Origin: QWHO01 sp021404945 | GTDB lineage: Bacteria > Vulcanimicrobiota > Xenobia > Xenobiales > QWHO01 | Length of the DNA stretch: 64,000 bases | Reading direction: 5' to 3' | Assembly: GCA_963169765.1 (NCBI GenBank) | Contig: CAUJEN010000150.1 | Location: 1-64,000, forward strand | Shown here: positions 9,301-16,708 of the stretch, piece by piece | Layout: the number at the start of each line of letters is the position of its first letter | Position numbering within the stretch: the first letter of the stretch is position 1 | Position numbers and translations under genes: made by a program | The notes under the pieces: model-generated | Told to the model about the DNA's origin: nothing | The model's database searches: none | Seen by the model: the letters and a program-made list of their open reading frames with translations, nothing else

Positions 9301-10917
9301 CGGGGCGTCCTGAGCCGCTGGCTTGGGAGCGTCCTGGGCCGCGGGCCTGGGAGCTTCCTGAGGCTTGGGAGCATCCTGGACCGGCGGCTTGGGAGCTTCC
9401 TGGGCGGCGGGCCTGGGCGGCTCCTGAGGCCTGGGAGCATCCTGAGGCGCGGGCTTGGGAGCTTCCTGGGCGGCGGGCCTGGGCGGCCCCTGAGGCCTGG
9501 GAGCATCCTGGGCCGCGGGCCTGGGCGGCTCCTGAGGCCTGGGAGCATCCTGAGGCGCGGGCCTGGGCGGCTCCTGAGGCTTGGGAGCATCCTGAGGCGC
9601 GGGCCTGGGAGCTTCCTGAGCCGCGGGCCTGGGCGCATCCTGAGCAGCGGGCCTGGGAGCTTCCTGAGGCGCGGGCCTGGGAGCTTCCTGAGCAGCGGGC
9701 CTGGGAGCTTCCTGAGGCGCGGGCCTGGGAGCGTCCTGCGCGGCTGGCCTGGGCGGCTCCTGAGCCCTGCGAGCATCCAGCGCCCAGGGCGGCTTCGAGT
9801 CCAAAGGTGGCCGGGGAGCCTCGGGTCTCTCGCCGCTCAACCTGGGACCCTCGCGCCGGTCGGCACGCGCCTCGTCAGGGCGTTTTTCCCCGGGGGTCGG
9901 ACGAGAAGCTTCTCCTCTGACCTGCGGACGCAAAGCGCCAGGGAGCAGTCCGCTTTCGGAGTCCTCCGGCTCGGCCAGGGTGGAGTGGGCATCGCTCTTG
10001 CGAGTCTCCTCCTTGCTCTGGGGCTTGACCAGCCCCGCCAGAGCAGCCGCGGGCGGAGGCTCAGCGGCGCGAGCGACCGGTTTGCCGGATTCCTGCTTCT
10101 CGGCCTGCTTCTTCTCGGCGCTCGCTTCCGCGCGAGGACGGTCTTCGGCAGCCGGTTTGCCGGCCGGCGAAGACGCCTTGCCCGCCAGCGGGCCGTCCTC
10201 TCGCGCCCGTGTCGCCTCCGGCTCGGGCTTCTCCTGGGCCTGAAAATCGGGCTTCTCTTCGGCCACCAGCTTCTCTGCCCGAGGCGCCGGCGGCGGAGTC
10301 GGCGGGGCCGGCGTCGGCAGGCTCGGTCCCCGGCCAGGCAGAGTGTTGGCCGACGGCTCCTTCTCCTCGCGCTGGGCCTGAGAAGCCGGCTTCTTCTCGC
10401 CCTCCTCCTCGCGCGGGCCGATCCGCTTGAGGTGCTCGCGCAGCTGTTGCATGGCTCGCCGAGCCTGCAGCTCGAAGTTCAGGCTGCCCGGCTCGCTGGT
10501 TTTGCCCTCGCTCGCATGGCGGTCCTGGGCCTTCTTCTCCTCGGGAGTGGGCGGCTCGTCGGCGTCGGTCAGCTTGGAGGTCGCCTGACTCAATCGACGC
10601 AACACCTGGAGATTCTCGGGAGTAAAGGAGTCGGCCGGTGGCTGCTGGCCCATCTCCTCCATCAAATTTCGGGCCTCGCGGTCGATGTGGGCGGCATCCT
10701 GGCCAGAACGCAGCAAAGACTCCCACTTGCTGGCCAGTTGTTTGAGCTTGGAGACCACGGCCTGCTGCCGGTCGGTCTCGGCCTGGCTCTCACACTCCTG
10801 GGCCGCGAGCTGGGCTTCTTCTTCGAGCTTCTTCTGTTTGACCTGGTCAGCCGACGACGCGTCCTTCGACGTGTTGTCGAAGGACGATCCGTACCGGAGC
10901 GCCGAGATTTTGTCCAT
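6355..10917 (-). CDS. giant HD-GYP domain protein with Ala/Pro-rich repeat region
   Basis: A 1520-residue protein. The last 200 residues form an HD-GYP domain, normally a c-di-GMP phosphodiesterase. HDIGK lies at about residue 1368 and HHERWDGKGYPDG ends near 1430, so the metal ligands look intact. Residues 20-100 are a probable coiled coil. About 250-1100 are dominated by low-complexity Ala/Pro/Glu/Gln sequence with short tandem repeats (APRPAAQE/D, then LDAPKPPPLP). A Gly/Gln-rich stretch follows at DNA positions 8295-8400. There is no signal peptide or clear membrane segment, so the repeat part may be a cytoplasmic tether or surface-interaction region. I start at ATG 10917, just after AGGGGAAGGA; an upstream in-frame start at 10965 would add 16 residues. 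Confidence 0.88.
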   Translation of the reverse strand: MDKISALRYGSSFDNTSKDASSADQVKQKKLEEEAQLAAQECESQAETDRQQAVVSKLKQLASKWESLLRSGQDAAHIDREARNLMEEMGQQPPADSFTPENLQVLRRLSQATSKLTDADEPPTPEEKKAQDRHASEGKTSEPGSLNFELQARRAMQQLREHLKRIGPREEEGEKKPASQAQREEKEPSANTLPGRGPSLPTPAPPTPPPAPRAEKLVAEEKPDFQAQEKPEPEATRAREDGPLAGKASSPAGKPAAEDRPRAEASAEKKQAEKQESGKPVARAAEPPPAAALAGLVKPQSKEETRKSDAHSTLAEPEDSESGLLPGALRPQVRGEASRPTPGEKRPDEARADRREGPRLSGERPEAPRPPLDSKPPWALDARRAQEPPRPAAQDAPRPAPQEAPRPAAQEAPRPAPQEAPRPAAQDAPRPAAQEAPRPAPQDAPKPQEPPRPAPQDAPRPQEPPRPAAQDAPRPQGPPRPAAQEAPKPAPQDAPRPQEPPRPAAQEAPKPPVQDAPKPQEAPRPAAQDAPKPAAQDAPALPRPGMLKPDPKPAAEKPLDAPKPPPLPALDAPKPLPSLELPGPAVEKEQLDALKPPPLPDLDASKPGPTPEKPPVETPRLPDLSKTPPPPLDAPKLQPAEEKPLDAPGPPPLPALDESPREATLKPATLEPPRVAKETAETKLEAPTAQVELEPEPEAPAAPSGLPGQPRSGPAEAGRPAAPQEAARQAQQEKEAVQRQLDENAAPGPAEPQRAATSAVAASIAAPLTSEPKSRRDDPLSIAATREGEDGPRTGGPGPVRARPAGGGAGQELAPVRNVAAALTGSVGKLHEDAPERQRGQGQGGHGGGESGGGQGGQGGQGGQGGQQQQQGERRQPELLRPQRYAGSGRVSSAPAEPGYAARNLDRHRLPAQDLPEGETPTVPELLRPRTTAAPAPEAPAPLPPPRPKPTETRPLEPPAPRSGFMSASQGPAAHLMHVGLPGEGREVSTVAFGERHISDLSTRVSGQPPRGTSTGGRPVTSHVPVYNPMLDHMHSLKGNSARAAVEEIAPIKMALSGSVGTLDSTTATGWASRAFAPPEQPPEGEKRALPQSRSEKAFLLSLQDQTGEQHPKSHADSLHEMGERSHLAGTMSALVQPALPRPEPLRPSQTQSHDSSGQARSDLSAQQVISEDNREQGGGGGGGQGGQQGQGQGRGQSQAPPASNAPGGLTTTQRANLAALRTSTENEIFRISLNRATGQAGPPTQALNELASRHATHSIEAILKKAYREQEMGDLDEGTAVNSLGLVLKMGGEFTYAHSARVLEYSMELADELGVTDQETRKQIKYGAMLKDIGEMGVLLGKESDQKLEKMGDFLGGQDMIRAGLLHDIGKVRIPPEILYKPGRLTEEEYNIMKMHPIYGEQILYPIASLRHLCPAVRGHHERWDGKGYPDGLKEEEIPYPARIIAVADVFDALAAARPYKPGMEIEKVRGILLEGRGTHFDPELLDGFMRVLDRRYPELARKRARRSREEGNESVTPG
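9300..9775. repeat. 24-bp tandem coding repeats within the HD-GYP gene
   Basis: On the + strand the phrase gcctgggagcttcctgagg recurs with small changes every 24 bases or so. On the coding strand it encodes an eight-residue unit of the type APRPAAQE, alternating with APRPAPQD and the shorter PQEPPRP. A second array of LDAPKPPPLP-like units lies at about 8990-9260. Such arrays expand and contract by replication slippage, so length variation between strains is expected. There are no unique spacers, so this is not a CRISPR array. Confidence 0.85.
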
Positions 10918-11254
10918 TCCTTCCCCTGTCAGGCGGGAGGGCCCGCACTGGAGGTCCGACCGCAAACCCCTTTGTGATATCGGAAGGGCCCCTCCCCCGC
11001 CTGCGCCACCGCAGGATCCTGCCAGACCTCTCCATTTAATGGGGCGTCGCGCGGCCGAAAAACCGTGTCAAGGGCGATTCCAGCCGCCGCTCTTAGACCT
11101 TCCAATCATGCTATCACGCCGCACCCACCAGAGTAAAGAACAGCAGGGTTTCGAGCCGATGGGAAGAACGCGCGGGGGAGCCTGAGTTGCTCGCCTACCA
11201 GGCAACTCGAGCCAATACCTTTGCAGGCGCCGACGGCGCACGAGGAGAGAAGCG
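10918..11254. promoter_or_regulatory. divergent intergenic region with a small hairpin
   Basis: These 337 bases separate the HD-GYP gene (reading left) from the redoxin-like gene (reading right) and should hold both promoters. I see no coding sequence. A seven-base inverted repeat GAGTTGC/GCAACTC lies at 11184-11190 and 11202-11208, about 50 bases before the redoxin start. It could be a leader hairpin or an operator. No convincing -35/-10 pair can be picked by eye. Confidence 0.4.
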
Positions 11255-11764
11255 ATGACCCAGACGCAGATGGCCCCCGATTTTACTCTGGAGGATACCC
11301 GGGGCAATCCGATCACCCTCTCCCATCGCCGCGATCACCTGGTGGTGCTGGTGTTCGCCTCCCAGGCAACCCAGGAGGCTTCCCGCGAGGCCACCAGGAC
11401 TCTGGGATTGAAACTCCTGCATGACGCCCGCGTGGACCTCTGGACCATCGTCTCGGTGCCCAAGATGTTCAAGATGATGGCCATGGGGATGCTCAAGGAC
11501 GTGCAAAATAAAGCCGTCGAGAGCGCCCGACGCCGCTTCGAGAAGGAGGGCACCGCCGCGCCGGGCGACCTGGAGCAGCGCATTTTCATCTTGCCCGACT
11601 GGGGCGGAAACCTGGTGGAGCGCTACGGGTTCGATCCCAAAGCCAAGCACGTCCATGTGGCCGTGGTGGGGACCGATGGCACCGTGCTCGAGCGCCTCTC
11701 CAGCCCTGACGGCGAGAAGGCCGGCAGCGCCGCCGCCGAGGCCGCCCTCAAAGCCCTGAAGTAA
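11255..11764 (+). CDS. redoxin (AhpC/TSA-fold) protein lacking cysteines
   Basis: A 169-residue thioredoxin-fold protein of the redoxin/peroxiredoxin type. It has the opening APDFTLEDTRGNPITLS and a later VVGTDGTVLE segment. Where peroxiredoxins carry the catalytic Cys after Thr/Pro, this protein reads FASQATQEASREA, and no cysteine occurs anywhere in the chain. It therefore cannot act by thiol chemistry and may be a structural or binding member of the fold. GAGGAGA about seven bases before the ATG is a good ribosome-binding site. The gene is convergent with the BFN-domain gene; only three bases separate their stops. Confidence 0.75.
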   Translation: MTQTQMAPDFTLEDTRGNPITLSHRRDHLVVLVFASQATQEASREATRTLGLKLLHDARVDLWTIVSVPKMFKMMAMGMLKDVQNKAVESARRRFEKEGTAAPGDLEQRIFILPDWGGNLVERYGFDPKAKHVHVAVVGTDGTVLERLSSPDGEKAGSAAAEAALKALK

Positions 11765-11767
11765 GCC

Positions 11768-12268
11768 CTACTTGTCGCCTTCGGGCCGCTTGAGAAAGTC
11801 GCTGGGCTTCAAGCCCTCGATGTATTTCTTGAAGTCCTGGTAGTCTTGCTGCTCCTGGCTGGACTTGTCTTCCACGGTCTCTTCCAGGATGATGCGTTCG
11901 CTCACGAAGATGGGCGAGTTGGTGCGCAGGGCCAGGGCGATGCTATCGGAGGGTCGAGCGTCGATCTCGAGCTGGCTTCCGTTGGTCTCGAGCACCACCT
12001 TGGCGTAAAACGTGTTCTCTTGAATGTCGTGGATGATAATCTTCTCCACCTTGGCGCGCAGTGATTCGATGATCGACTTCATCAGGTCGTGCGACAGGGG
12101 GCGCGGAACCTGGGTGCCCTCCAGTGCCAGGGCGATGGCCGTGGCCTCGAAGGGACCGATCAGAATGGGCAAGTAACGCTTGCCTTCAAGATCCTTGAGG
12201 ATCACGACCGGGTCGTGGGTGAGAAGGTCAATGCCCAACTTGTCCACTTTCATCCTTCTCATTCCCAT
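11768..12268 (-). CDS. bifunctional nuclease (BFN/DUF151) family protein
   Basis: A 166-residue cytoplasmic protein of the BFN/DUF151 family. Recognisable blocks are VVILKDLEGKRYLPILIG, FEATAIALALEG, RPLSHDLM and the strongly conserved IDARPSDSIALALR. The family is found in many bacteria and in plants, where members have been described as nucleases; the biochemical role in bacteria is poorly settled. AGGAGG lies 13 bases before the first ATG (12268). Internal ATGs at codons 3 and 6 are alternative starts with closer purine-rich sites. Confidence 0.9.
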   Translation of the reverse strand: MGMRRMKVDKLGIDLLTHDPVVILKDLEGKRYLPILIGPFEATAIALALEGTQVPRPLSHDLMKSIIESLRAKVEKIIIHDIQENTFYAKVVLETNGSQLEIDARPSDSIALALRTNSPIFVSERIILEETVEDKSSQEQQDYQDFKKYIEGLKPSDFLKRPEGDK

Positions 12269-12398
12269 GGGGTCTGTCGGTCCTCCTGAGGCATCGCTCG
12301 GCCCCGGTGGGCCGGACGTGTGGGACTTCCGTGCCCTTCAGCGAAATCCTTTCCGGGCTTAGAGAGGGGAAGATCCGACCCCCGCGAACGCGGCCTTC

Positions 12399-13202
12399 GT
12401 GGAAACGACCACCATTCTGGGCACCGGTTCGATTGGAACAGCTCTGGGAATTCTCTTGACCCGAGCCAACTGGCCTCTGGTGGGCATCTGGAGCCGGAGC
12501 CACGACCGCGCCCTGACCGCCTCGCTGCACCTCGGGTGCAACGCATTTCCCGAGCCGGACGAGCCGGTCTCGCAGGCCAGCCTGGTCTTACTGACCGTCA
12601 GCGACCAGGCCGTGCAGTCGGTGTTCGAGCGCATCCGCCCTTGTCTGCGCCCCGATAGCCTTGTGGTGCACACCAGCGGCTCGCTCGGGCCCGAGGTGCT
12701 GCATACCCCGCTGGCTCTGGCCATGCACCCCCTGCAGAGCGTGCCCCATCCTGAGGCCGGGGTCGAGCGGTTGCCGGGCTCGGTGTTCACCCTGCAGGGC
12801 TCACCCGAGGCGCTGGAGCGGGGTCTGGCGCTGGTCCGGGCCGTGGGCGGCCGCCCACTGGCCCTGGGCGACCTGGACCGGAACCGCTATCACGCCGCCG
12901 CTACCCTGGTCTGTACCTCGCTGGTGGCCAGCTTCGCGGTAGCCCGCGACCTGTGGCCCCACGAGGGCGCCCTGGAAGCGCTCTTGCCTCTGGCCCGGGG
13001 CACCCTGACCAACCTGGCCGAGCGTGGTCCCGAGGCCTCGCTGACCGGTCCCGCCGTGCGCCAGGATTGGACCACGGTGGCCTCCCACTGGCAGGCCCTC
13101 ACCCCGGACGCGCGCGACTTCTACCGGGCCGTGATCCGCACCGCCCTGCACCACACTCGCCAGGACGACCTGGCCCGCCTGGAGGAGGTTCTCCGGACGT
13201 GA
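12399..13202 (+). CDS. Rossmann-fold/DUF2520 oxidoreductase, possible ketopantoate reductase substitute
   Basis: A 267-residue NAD(P)-dependent oxidoreductase. The N-terminal Rossmann motif is ILGTGSIGTALG, and the C-terminal helical half matches the DUF2520 family, with AMHPLQS in the linker region. The start codon is GTG. The 3' end overlaps panB by four bases (GTGA), and panC follows, so this is the first gene of a pantothenate operon. DUF2520 genes are often found beside panB/panC in bacteria, and no panE is visible here. It may therefore supply the missing ketopantoate reduction step. That role is inferred from context, not shown by sequence. Confidence 0.82.
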   Translation: METTTILGTGSIGTALGILLTRANWPLVGIWSRSHDRALTASLHLGCNAFPEPDEPVSQASLVLLTVSDQAVQSVFERIRPCLRPDSLVVHTSGSLGPEVLHTPLALAMHPLQSVPHPEAGVERLPGSVFTLQGSPEALERGLALVRAVGGRPLALGDLDRNRYHAAATLVCTSLVASFAVARDLWPHEGALEALLPLARGTLTNLAERGPEASLTGPAVRQDWTTVASHWQALTPDARDFYRAVIRTALHHTRQDDLARLEEVLRT

Positions 13203-14008
13203 GACGCGTGACCGCCCCCGCCCTGGCGCGTCTCAAGAAAGATAAGCGCAAGATCGTCATGGTCACCGCCTACGACTCCACCATGGCCCGGCTGGTGGAT
13301 GCGGCCGAGGTGGATGTCATCCTGGTGGGCGACTCGCTGGGGATGGTGATGCTGGGAATGCAAACCACGGTGCCGGTGACCCTGGACCACATGGTGCTGC
13401 ACACCGCCTCGGTGACGCGGGGAGGGCGGCGGGCGCTGGTGGTGGCCGATCTGCCCTTCATGACTTACCAGCAGAGCGTTTCCGCCGCTCTCGAGAGCGC
13501 CGGCCGGCTGCTCAAGGAGGGCGGCGCTCAGGCCGTCAAGCTCGAGGGCGGCGAGACGGTGCTACCCCAGGTCCAGGCCCTGGTACAGGCGGGAGTGCCG
13601 GTCATGGGACACCTGGGCCTCACACCGCAATCCATCCACGCCTTCGGCGGCTACCGGGTGCAGGGACGAGGTCAGAACGCCGCCAGCAAATTGATGGAGG
13701 ACGCCCTGGCCCTGGAGCAGGCGGGCGCCTTCGCGCTGGTGCTCGAGTGCATCCCCTCCAATCTGGCCGCCAGGGTGACCCGCAAGCTCGCCATCCCGAC
13801 CATCGGCATCGGGGCCGGGCCCAAATGCGATGGCCAGGTGCTGGTGCTGCACGACATGCTGGGCATGTTCTCCGAGCTGCAGCCCGTGTTCGTCAAGCGC
13901 TACGCCGAGGTCGGCCAGGCCATCACCGAGGCCGTATCCCGCTACGGAGAGGAAGTGCGCGCAGGGGAGTTTCCCGGTCCCGAGCACGGCTACGGAGACA
14001 AGCCTTGA
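13199..14008 (+). CDS. panB: 3-methyl-2-oxobutanoate hydroxymethyltransferase
   Basis: PanB transfers a hydroxymethyl group from methylenetetrahydrofolate to 2-oxoisovalerate, giving ketopantoate for pantothenate and coenzyme A. The 269-residue length fits the family. Typical blocks are VMVTAYDSTMARL, ILVGDSLGMVMLG (metal and substrate binding), AVKLEGG, MGHLGLTPQS and IGIGAG, followed by VLVLHDMLG. The start is a GTG that overlaps the previous stop (GTGA), with GGAGGAGG ten bases upstream; a second GTG three codons later is possible. The stop overlaps the TTG start of panC. Confidence 0.96.
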   Translation: MRRVTAPALARLKKDKRKIVMVTAYDSTMARLVDAAEVDVILVGDSLGMVMLGMQTTVPVTLDHMVLHTASVTRGGRRALVVADLPFMTYQQSVSAALESAGRLLKEGGAQAVKLEGGETVLPQVQALVQAGVPVMGHLGLTPQSIHAFGGYRVQGRGQNAASKLMEDALALEQAGAFALVLECIPSNLAARVTRKLAIPTIGIGAGPKCDGQVLVLHDMLGMFSELQPVFVKRYAEVGQAITEAVSRYGEEVRAGEFPGPEHGYGDKP

Positions 14009-14808
14009 AGGTGCTGGAAGACCTGGCCGCCCTGCGCGCTTGGCGCGCTACCAGGGGCGAGTTGGGCTTCGTTCCCACCATGGGAGCCCTGCACGAAGGC
14101 CATCTGACCCTGGTGCGCAGGGCCCGCCAGGCAGCAGGGCAGGCGGTGCTGGTGAGCATCTTCGTCAACCCCACCCAGTTCGGACCGAGCGAAGACCTGG
14201 CCAGCTATCCTCGCACCCTCGAGCGCGACCTTGAGCTTTGCCGCGAAACAGGCTGCGATGCCGTCTATGCCCCCGGCCCCGAGGACATGTACCGGGCCGG
14301 GGCGACCAGCTTCGTGGAGGTGGGAGCGGTGGCCGAGCCGCTCTGCGGCCAGTTTCGTCCCGGCCACTTCCGGGGAGTGGCCACGGTGGTGGCCAAGCTC
14401 TTCTTGCGAGCCCAGCCCCAGCGCGCCTATTTCGGCGAGAAAGACTACCAGCAGTTGCAGGTGATCCGTACCCTGGTGCGAGACCTCGACTTTCCCGTGG
14501 AGGTCGTGGGTGTTCCCACGGTGCGCGAGACCGATGGCCTGGCCATGTCCAGCCGCAACCTGCGTCTTTCCCCCAGCGAGCGCCTGAAAGCCACCCGCAT
14601 CTACGCCGCCCTGCAGGCCGGCCCCTCGCCCGAGGCGGCCCGCGAGGTTCTGCGGGCGGCCGGCATCGAGCCTCAGTACCTGGAGCTGGTCGACCCCGAT
14701 ACCCTGCTGCCCAAGCCCTGGCCGCTCCAGGGGCGCGGGGTGCTGGCGGTGGCCGCTTATGTAGGGAACGTGCGGTTGATCGACAACCTGGCCTTCGAGG
14801 GGGCTTGA
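14005..14808 (+). CDS. panC: pantoate-beta-alanine ligase (pantothenate synthetase)
   Basis: PanC joins pantoate and beta-alanine in an ATP-dependent reaction, the last step of pantothenate synthesis. The 267-residue protein has the nucleotide-binding motif PTMGALHEGH near the N-terminus, IFVNPTQFGPSED, FGEKDYQQL and the KMSKS-like loop MSSRNLRLS. I start at TTG 14005, which overlaps the panB stop as TTGA and has GGAG seven bases upstream; GTG 14011 is an alternative. The next gene starts on the base after the stop. Confidence 0.95.
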   Translation: MKVLEDLAALRAWRATRGELGFVPTMGALHEGHLTLVRRARQAAGQAVLVSIFVNPTQFGPSEDLASYPRTLERDLELCRETGCDAVYAPGPEDMYRAGATSFVEVGAVAEPLCGQFRPGHFRGVATVVAKLFLRAQPQRAYFGEKDYQQLQVIRTLVRDLDFPVEVVGVPTVRETDGLAMSSRNLRLSPSERLKATRIYAALQAGPSPEAAREVLRAAGIEPQYLELVDPDTLLPKPWPLQGRGVLAVAAYVGNVRLIDNLAFEGA

Positions 14809-15525
14809 ATGGAAATTCCTGTGGCCATCATCAGCGACTGGCGCGGCACGGCCGGCCAGGCCATCAGCATCGCCCTGGCTCGCAGCGGTTTCTCGCTCCT
14901 GATCAACGGCCCCGAGGACGAGGTCATCGCCCTGCAGTCCATCGACGAGGGCGGGAAGATCCTGGCACTTCCCTTCGATCTGACCCACGAGTCCTCAGTG
15001 CGCGAGGTGCTCACCACCGGCATCGACGTGCTGGGCCGGGTGGACGTGCTGATCAATAACCCCTTTGTCTGGAACGACGCCAAGCTGCACGAGATCACCG
15101 AGGAGATGTGGACCGAGGTGCTCAACCACAACCTCAAGGGCAGCTTCTACTGCAGCCGGGCCGCGATGCCTTATATGCTGGCCCAGCGTTATGGCAAGAT
15201 CATCAACGTGACCTCGACCTCGGCCTTCAATGGAGCCCACCTGCAGTTTGCCGTCTCCTGCGCCGGGGTGCACTCCATGACCCGCTCGCTGGCCCGCGAG
15301 CTTGCCCCGGCCGTGCGCGTCAACACGGTGGCCTGCGGCCTGGTGGACGAGCCCTGGATCGACGAGGGTGGCCCCGAGCTTCGCGAGATGCTCACCAGCG
15401 ACATCCTGCTCAAGCGCCTCTGCCGCCCCGACGACGTGGCCGAGATGGTGGCCGTGCTGGCCACCGGCTGCGACTTCATGACCGGCCAGATGATCGTGCT
15501 CGACGGCGGGGAGTCCATGCGCTGA
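14809..15525 (+). CDS. SDR-family protein with degenerate catalytic site
   Basis: A 238-residue short-chain dehydrogenase/reductase fold. The usual Tyr-x-x-x-Lys pair is replaced by Phe147 and Cys151 (LQFAVSCAGV). The glycine-rich cofactor loop is altered (SDWRGTAGQ instead of TGxxxGIG), and NNAG reads NNPF. The Ser of the catalytic triad may remain (VTSTSAF). As written it should not catalyse classical SDR hydride transfer, so it may be a pseudoenzyme or use another mechanism. Its ATG directly abuts the panC stop, which makes it the fourth gene of the pantothenate operon. Its link to the pathway is unknown. Confidence 0.8.
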   Translation: MEIPVAIISDWRGTAGQAISIALARSGFSLLINGPEDEVIALQSIDEGGKILALPFDLTHESSVREVLTTGIDVLGRVDVLINNPFVWNDAKLHEITEEMWTEVLNHNLKGSFYCSRAAMPYMLAQRYGKIINVTSTSAFNGAHLQFAVSCAGVHSMTRSLARELAPAVRVNTVACGLVDEPWIDEGGPELREMLTSDILLKRLCRPDDVAEMVAVLATGCDFMTGQMIVLDGGESMR

Positions 15526-15732
15526 GTGGTCTCGGAGTCTTGACTCAACTGCCTTCCGATCGCTTTTCCAGGGCGGAGCCTTCGTCAAGTCCCGGGGAAA
15601 CGGTACCGCCAACTCCTCCCTGACCAGCAACAACCTGGGTGTGGGTGCGCGCTGAAGCTCGGTCGCCACGGCAAGAAAGGAGAACTCTCCCCCGACCGGC
15701 AAGAAGCCTGTACCTTACCCTGGAGGTTCTCC

Positions 15733-16020
15733 ATGCAGACGCAGCTATCCGATCTGATCATCGAGTGGACAGTGGACGATTCGGGCGATGAATTCAAGGT
15801 CGCCGACCGCTCCGTCAAGGACGCCATCTTCCTGGTGCGCAACCAGGGGCCGGGGAGCATCGTCATCAAGACGTGGTCCGGCCTGCACCAGCACCTGACC
15901 TCCGACGACCTGGTGCTCGAGGCGCACCACAACCGCTTCGTCTGGGCCGACCACGGACTGTCCATCGCGGCCGACGAGGGCGGGGCCAGGGCCTCCGGGA
16001 CGGCCACTTTCTGCCGCTGA
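15733..16020 (+). CDS. small hypothetical protein
   Basis: A 95-residue soluble protein of no recognised family. It is acidic, with a beta-rich look (LIIEWTVDD, AIFLVRNQGPGSIVIKTW). GGAGG stands six bases before the ATG, which supports translation. The 207 bases between the SDR gene and this one show nothing I can name. Function unknown. Confidence 0.6.
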   Translation: MQTQLSDLIIEWTVDDSGDEFKVADRSVKDAIFLVRNQGPGSIVIKTWSGLHQHLTSDDLVLEAHHNRFVWADHGLSIAADEGGARASGTATFCR

Positions 16021-16083
16021 CGCCGGAATGCAGGTTTCTGTGCCGCCGGCTCAGTCGATCATCCTGCCAGGGCCGAGACTGAA

Positions 16084-16611
16084 GTGATCGTGTCCGGACA
16101 GCTCGAGCGACTGCGGGCTGAGTTCCCCGGCCTGCGCATCATCCGCCACTCCGACTCGCGGCTGATCGCCTTGATCTCCCGAGCTCTCCGCCTCCTGACC
16201 GGCAACCGCGACTTTGCACGCACGTTCTGCGTCATTGGCCAGGCCATCTACGTGCCCGACGAGTGGGAGCGCATGGACCCCGTCAGCATCGTCATCGTGC
16301 TGCGCCATGAGCGCATCCACCTCTTGCAGGTCCGCCGCTATGGCATGCCGATGCTGGCCTTCCTCTACCTGGTGCCCTTCTTCCCACTTGGACTGGCCTA
16401 CGTGCGGGCCCGCCTGGAGTGGGAGGCTTTCGAAGAGACGCTGCGGGCCACCCACGAGTTGCGGGGCGAGCAGGCCATGCTGGCCCTGCGCCCCCACATC
16501 CTGGAGTGGTTTACCGGCCCTCGCTACGGCTGGATGTGGCCCTTCCCGGCCCAGGTCGGGAGCTGGTTCGACCAGGCCGCAGCCCGCATGACCAGCACGC
16601 GCCCACATTGA
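16084..16611 (+). CDS. small membrane-associated protein with a HExxH zincin-like motif
   Basis: A 175-residue protein. The segment LRHERIHLLQ (His75, Glu76, His79) fits a HExxH zinc site. A hydrophobic stretch follows at residues 88-108, then LEWEAFEE with glutamates 112-118 that could give a third ligand. This layout resembles short metallopeptidase-like proteins (DUF4157 type) more than a full peptidase. The start is a GTG at 16084, and no strong ribosome-binding site is visible. Proteolytic activity is a hypothesis. Confidence 0.6.
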   Translation: MIVSGQLERLRAEFPGLRIIRHSDSRLIALISRALRLLTGNRDFARTFCVIGQAIYVPDEWERMDPVSIVIVLRHERIHLLQVRRYGMPMLAFLYLVPFFPLGLAYVRARLEWEAFEETLRATHELRGEQAMLALRPHILEWFTGPRYGWMWPFPAQVGSWFDQAAARMTSTRPH

Positions 16612-16708
16612 TCACGCTGATCCACCTCGCAGAGACTGTGCGATGAATTTCCAGATCAGCGCGCGGAGCCCGAGGATTGTCCTCCGCAGAGCCCGGCTCA
16701 TCCAGGCG

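Noticed and set aside
9300..9775. Regularly spaced repeats resembling a CRISPR array
   Set aside because: Repeats are contiguous, vary gradually, have no spacers and translate as Ala/Pro units in the HD-GYP frame.
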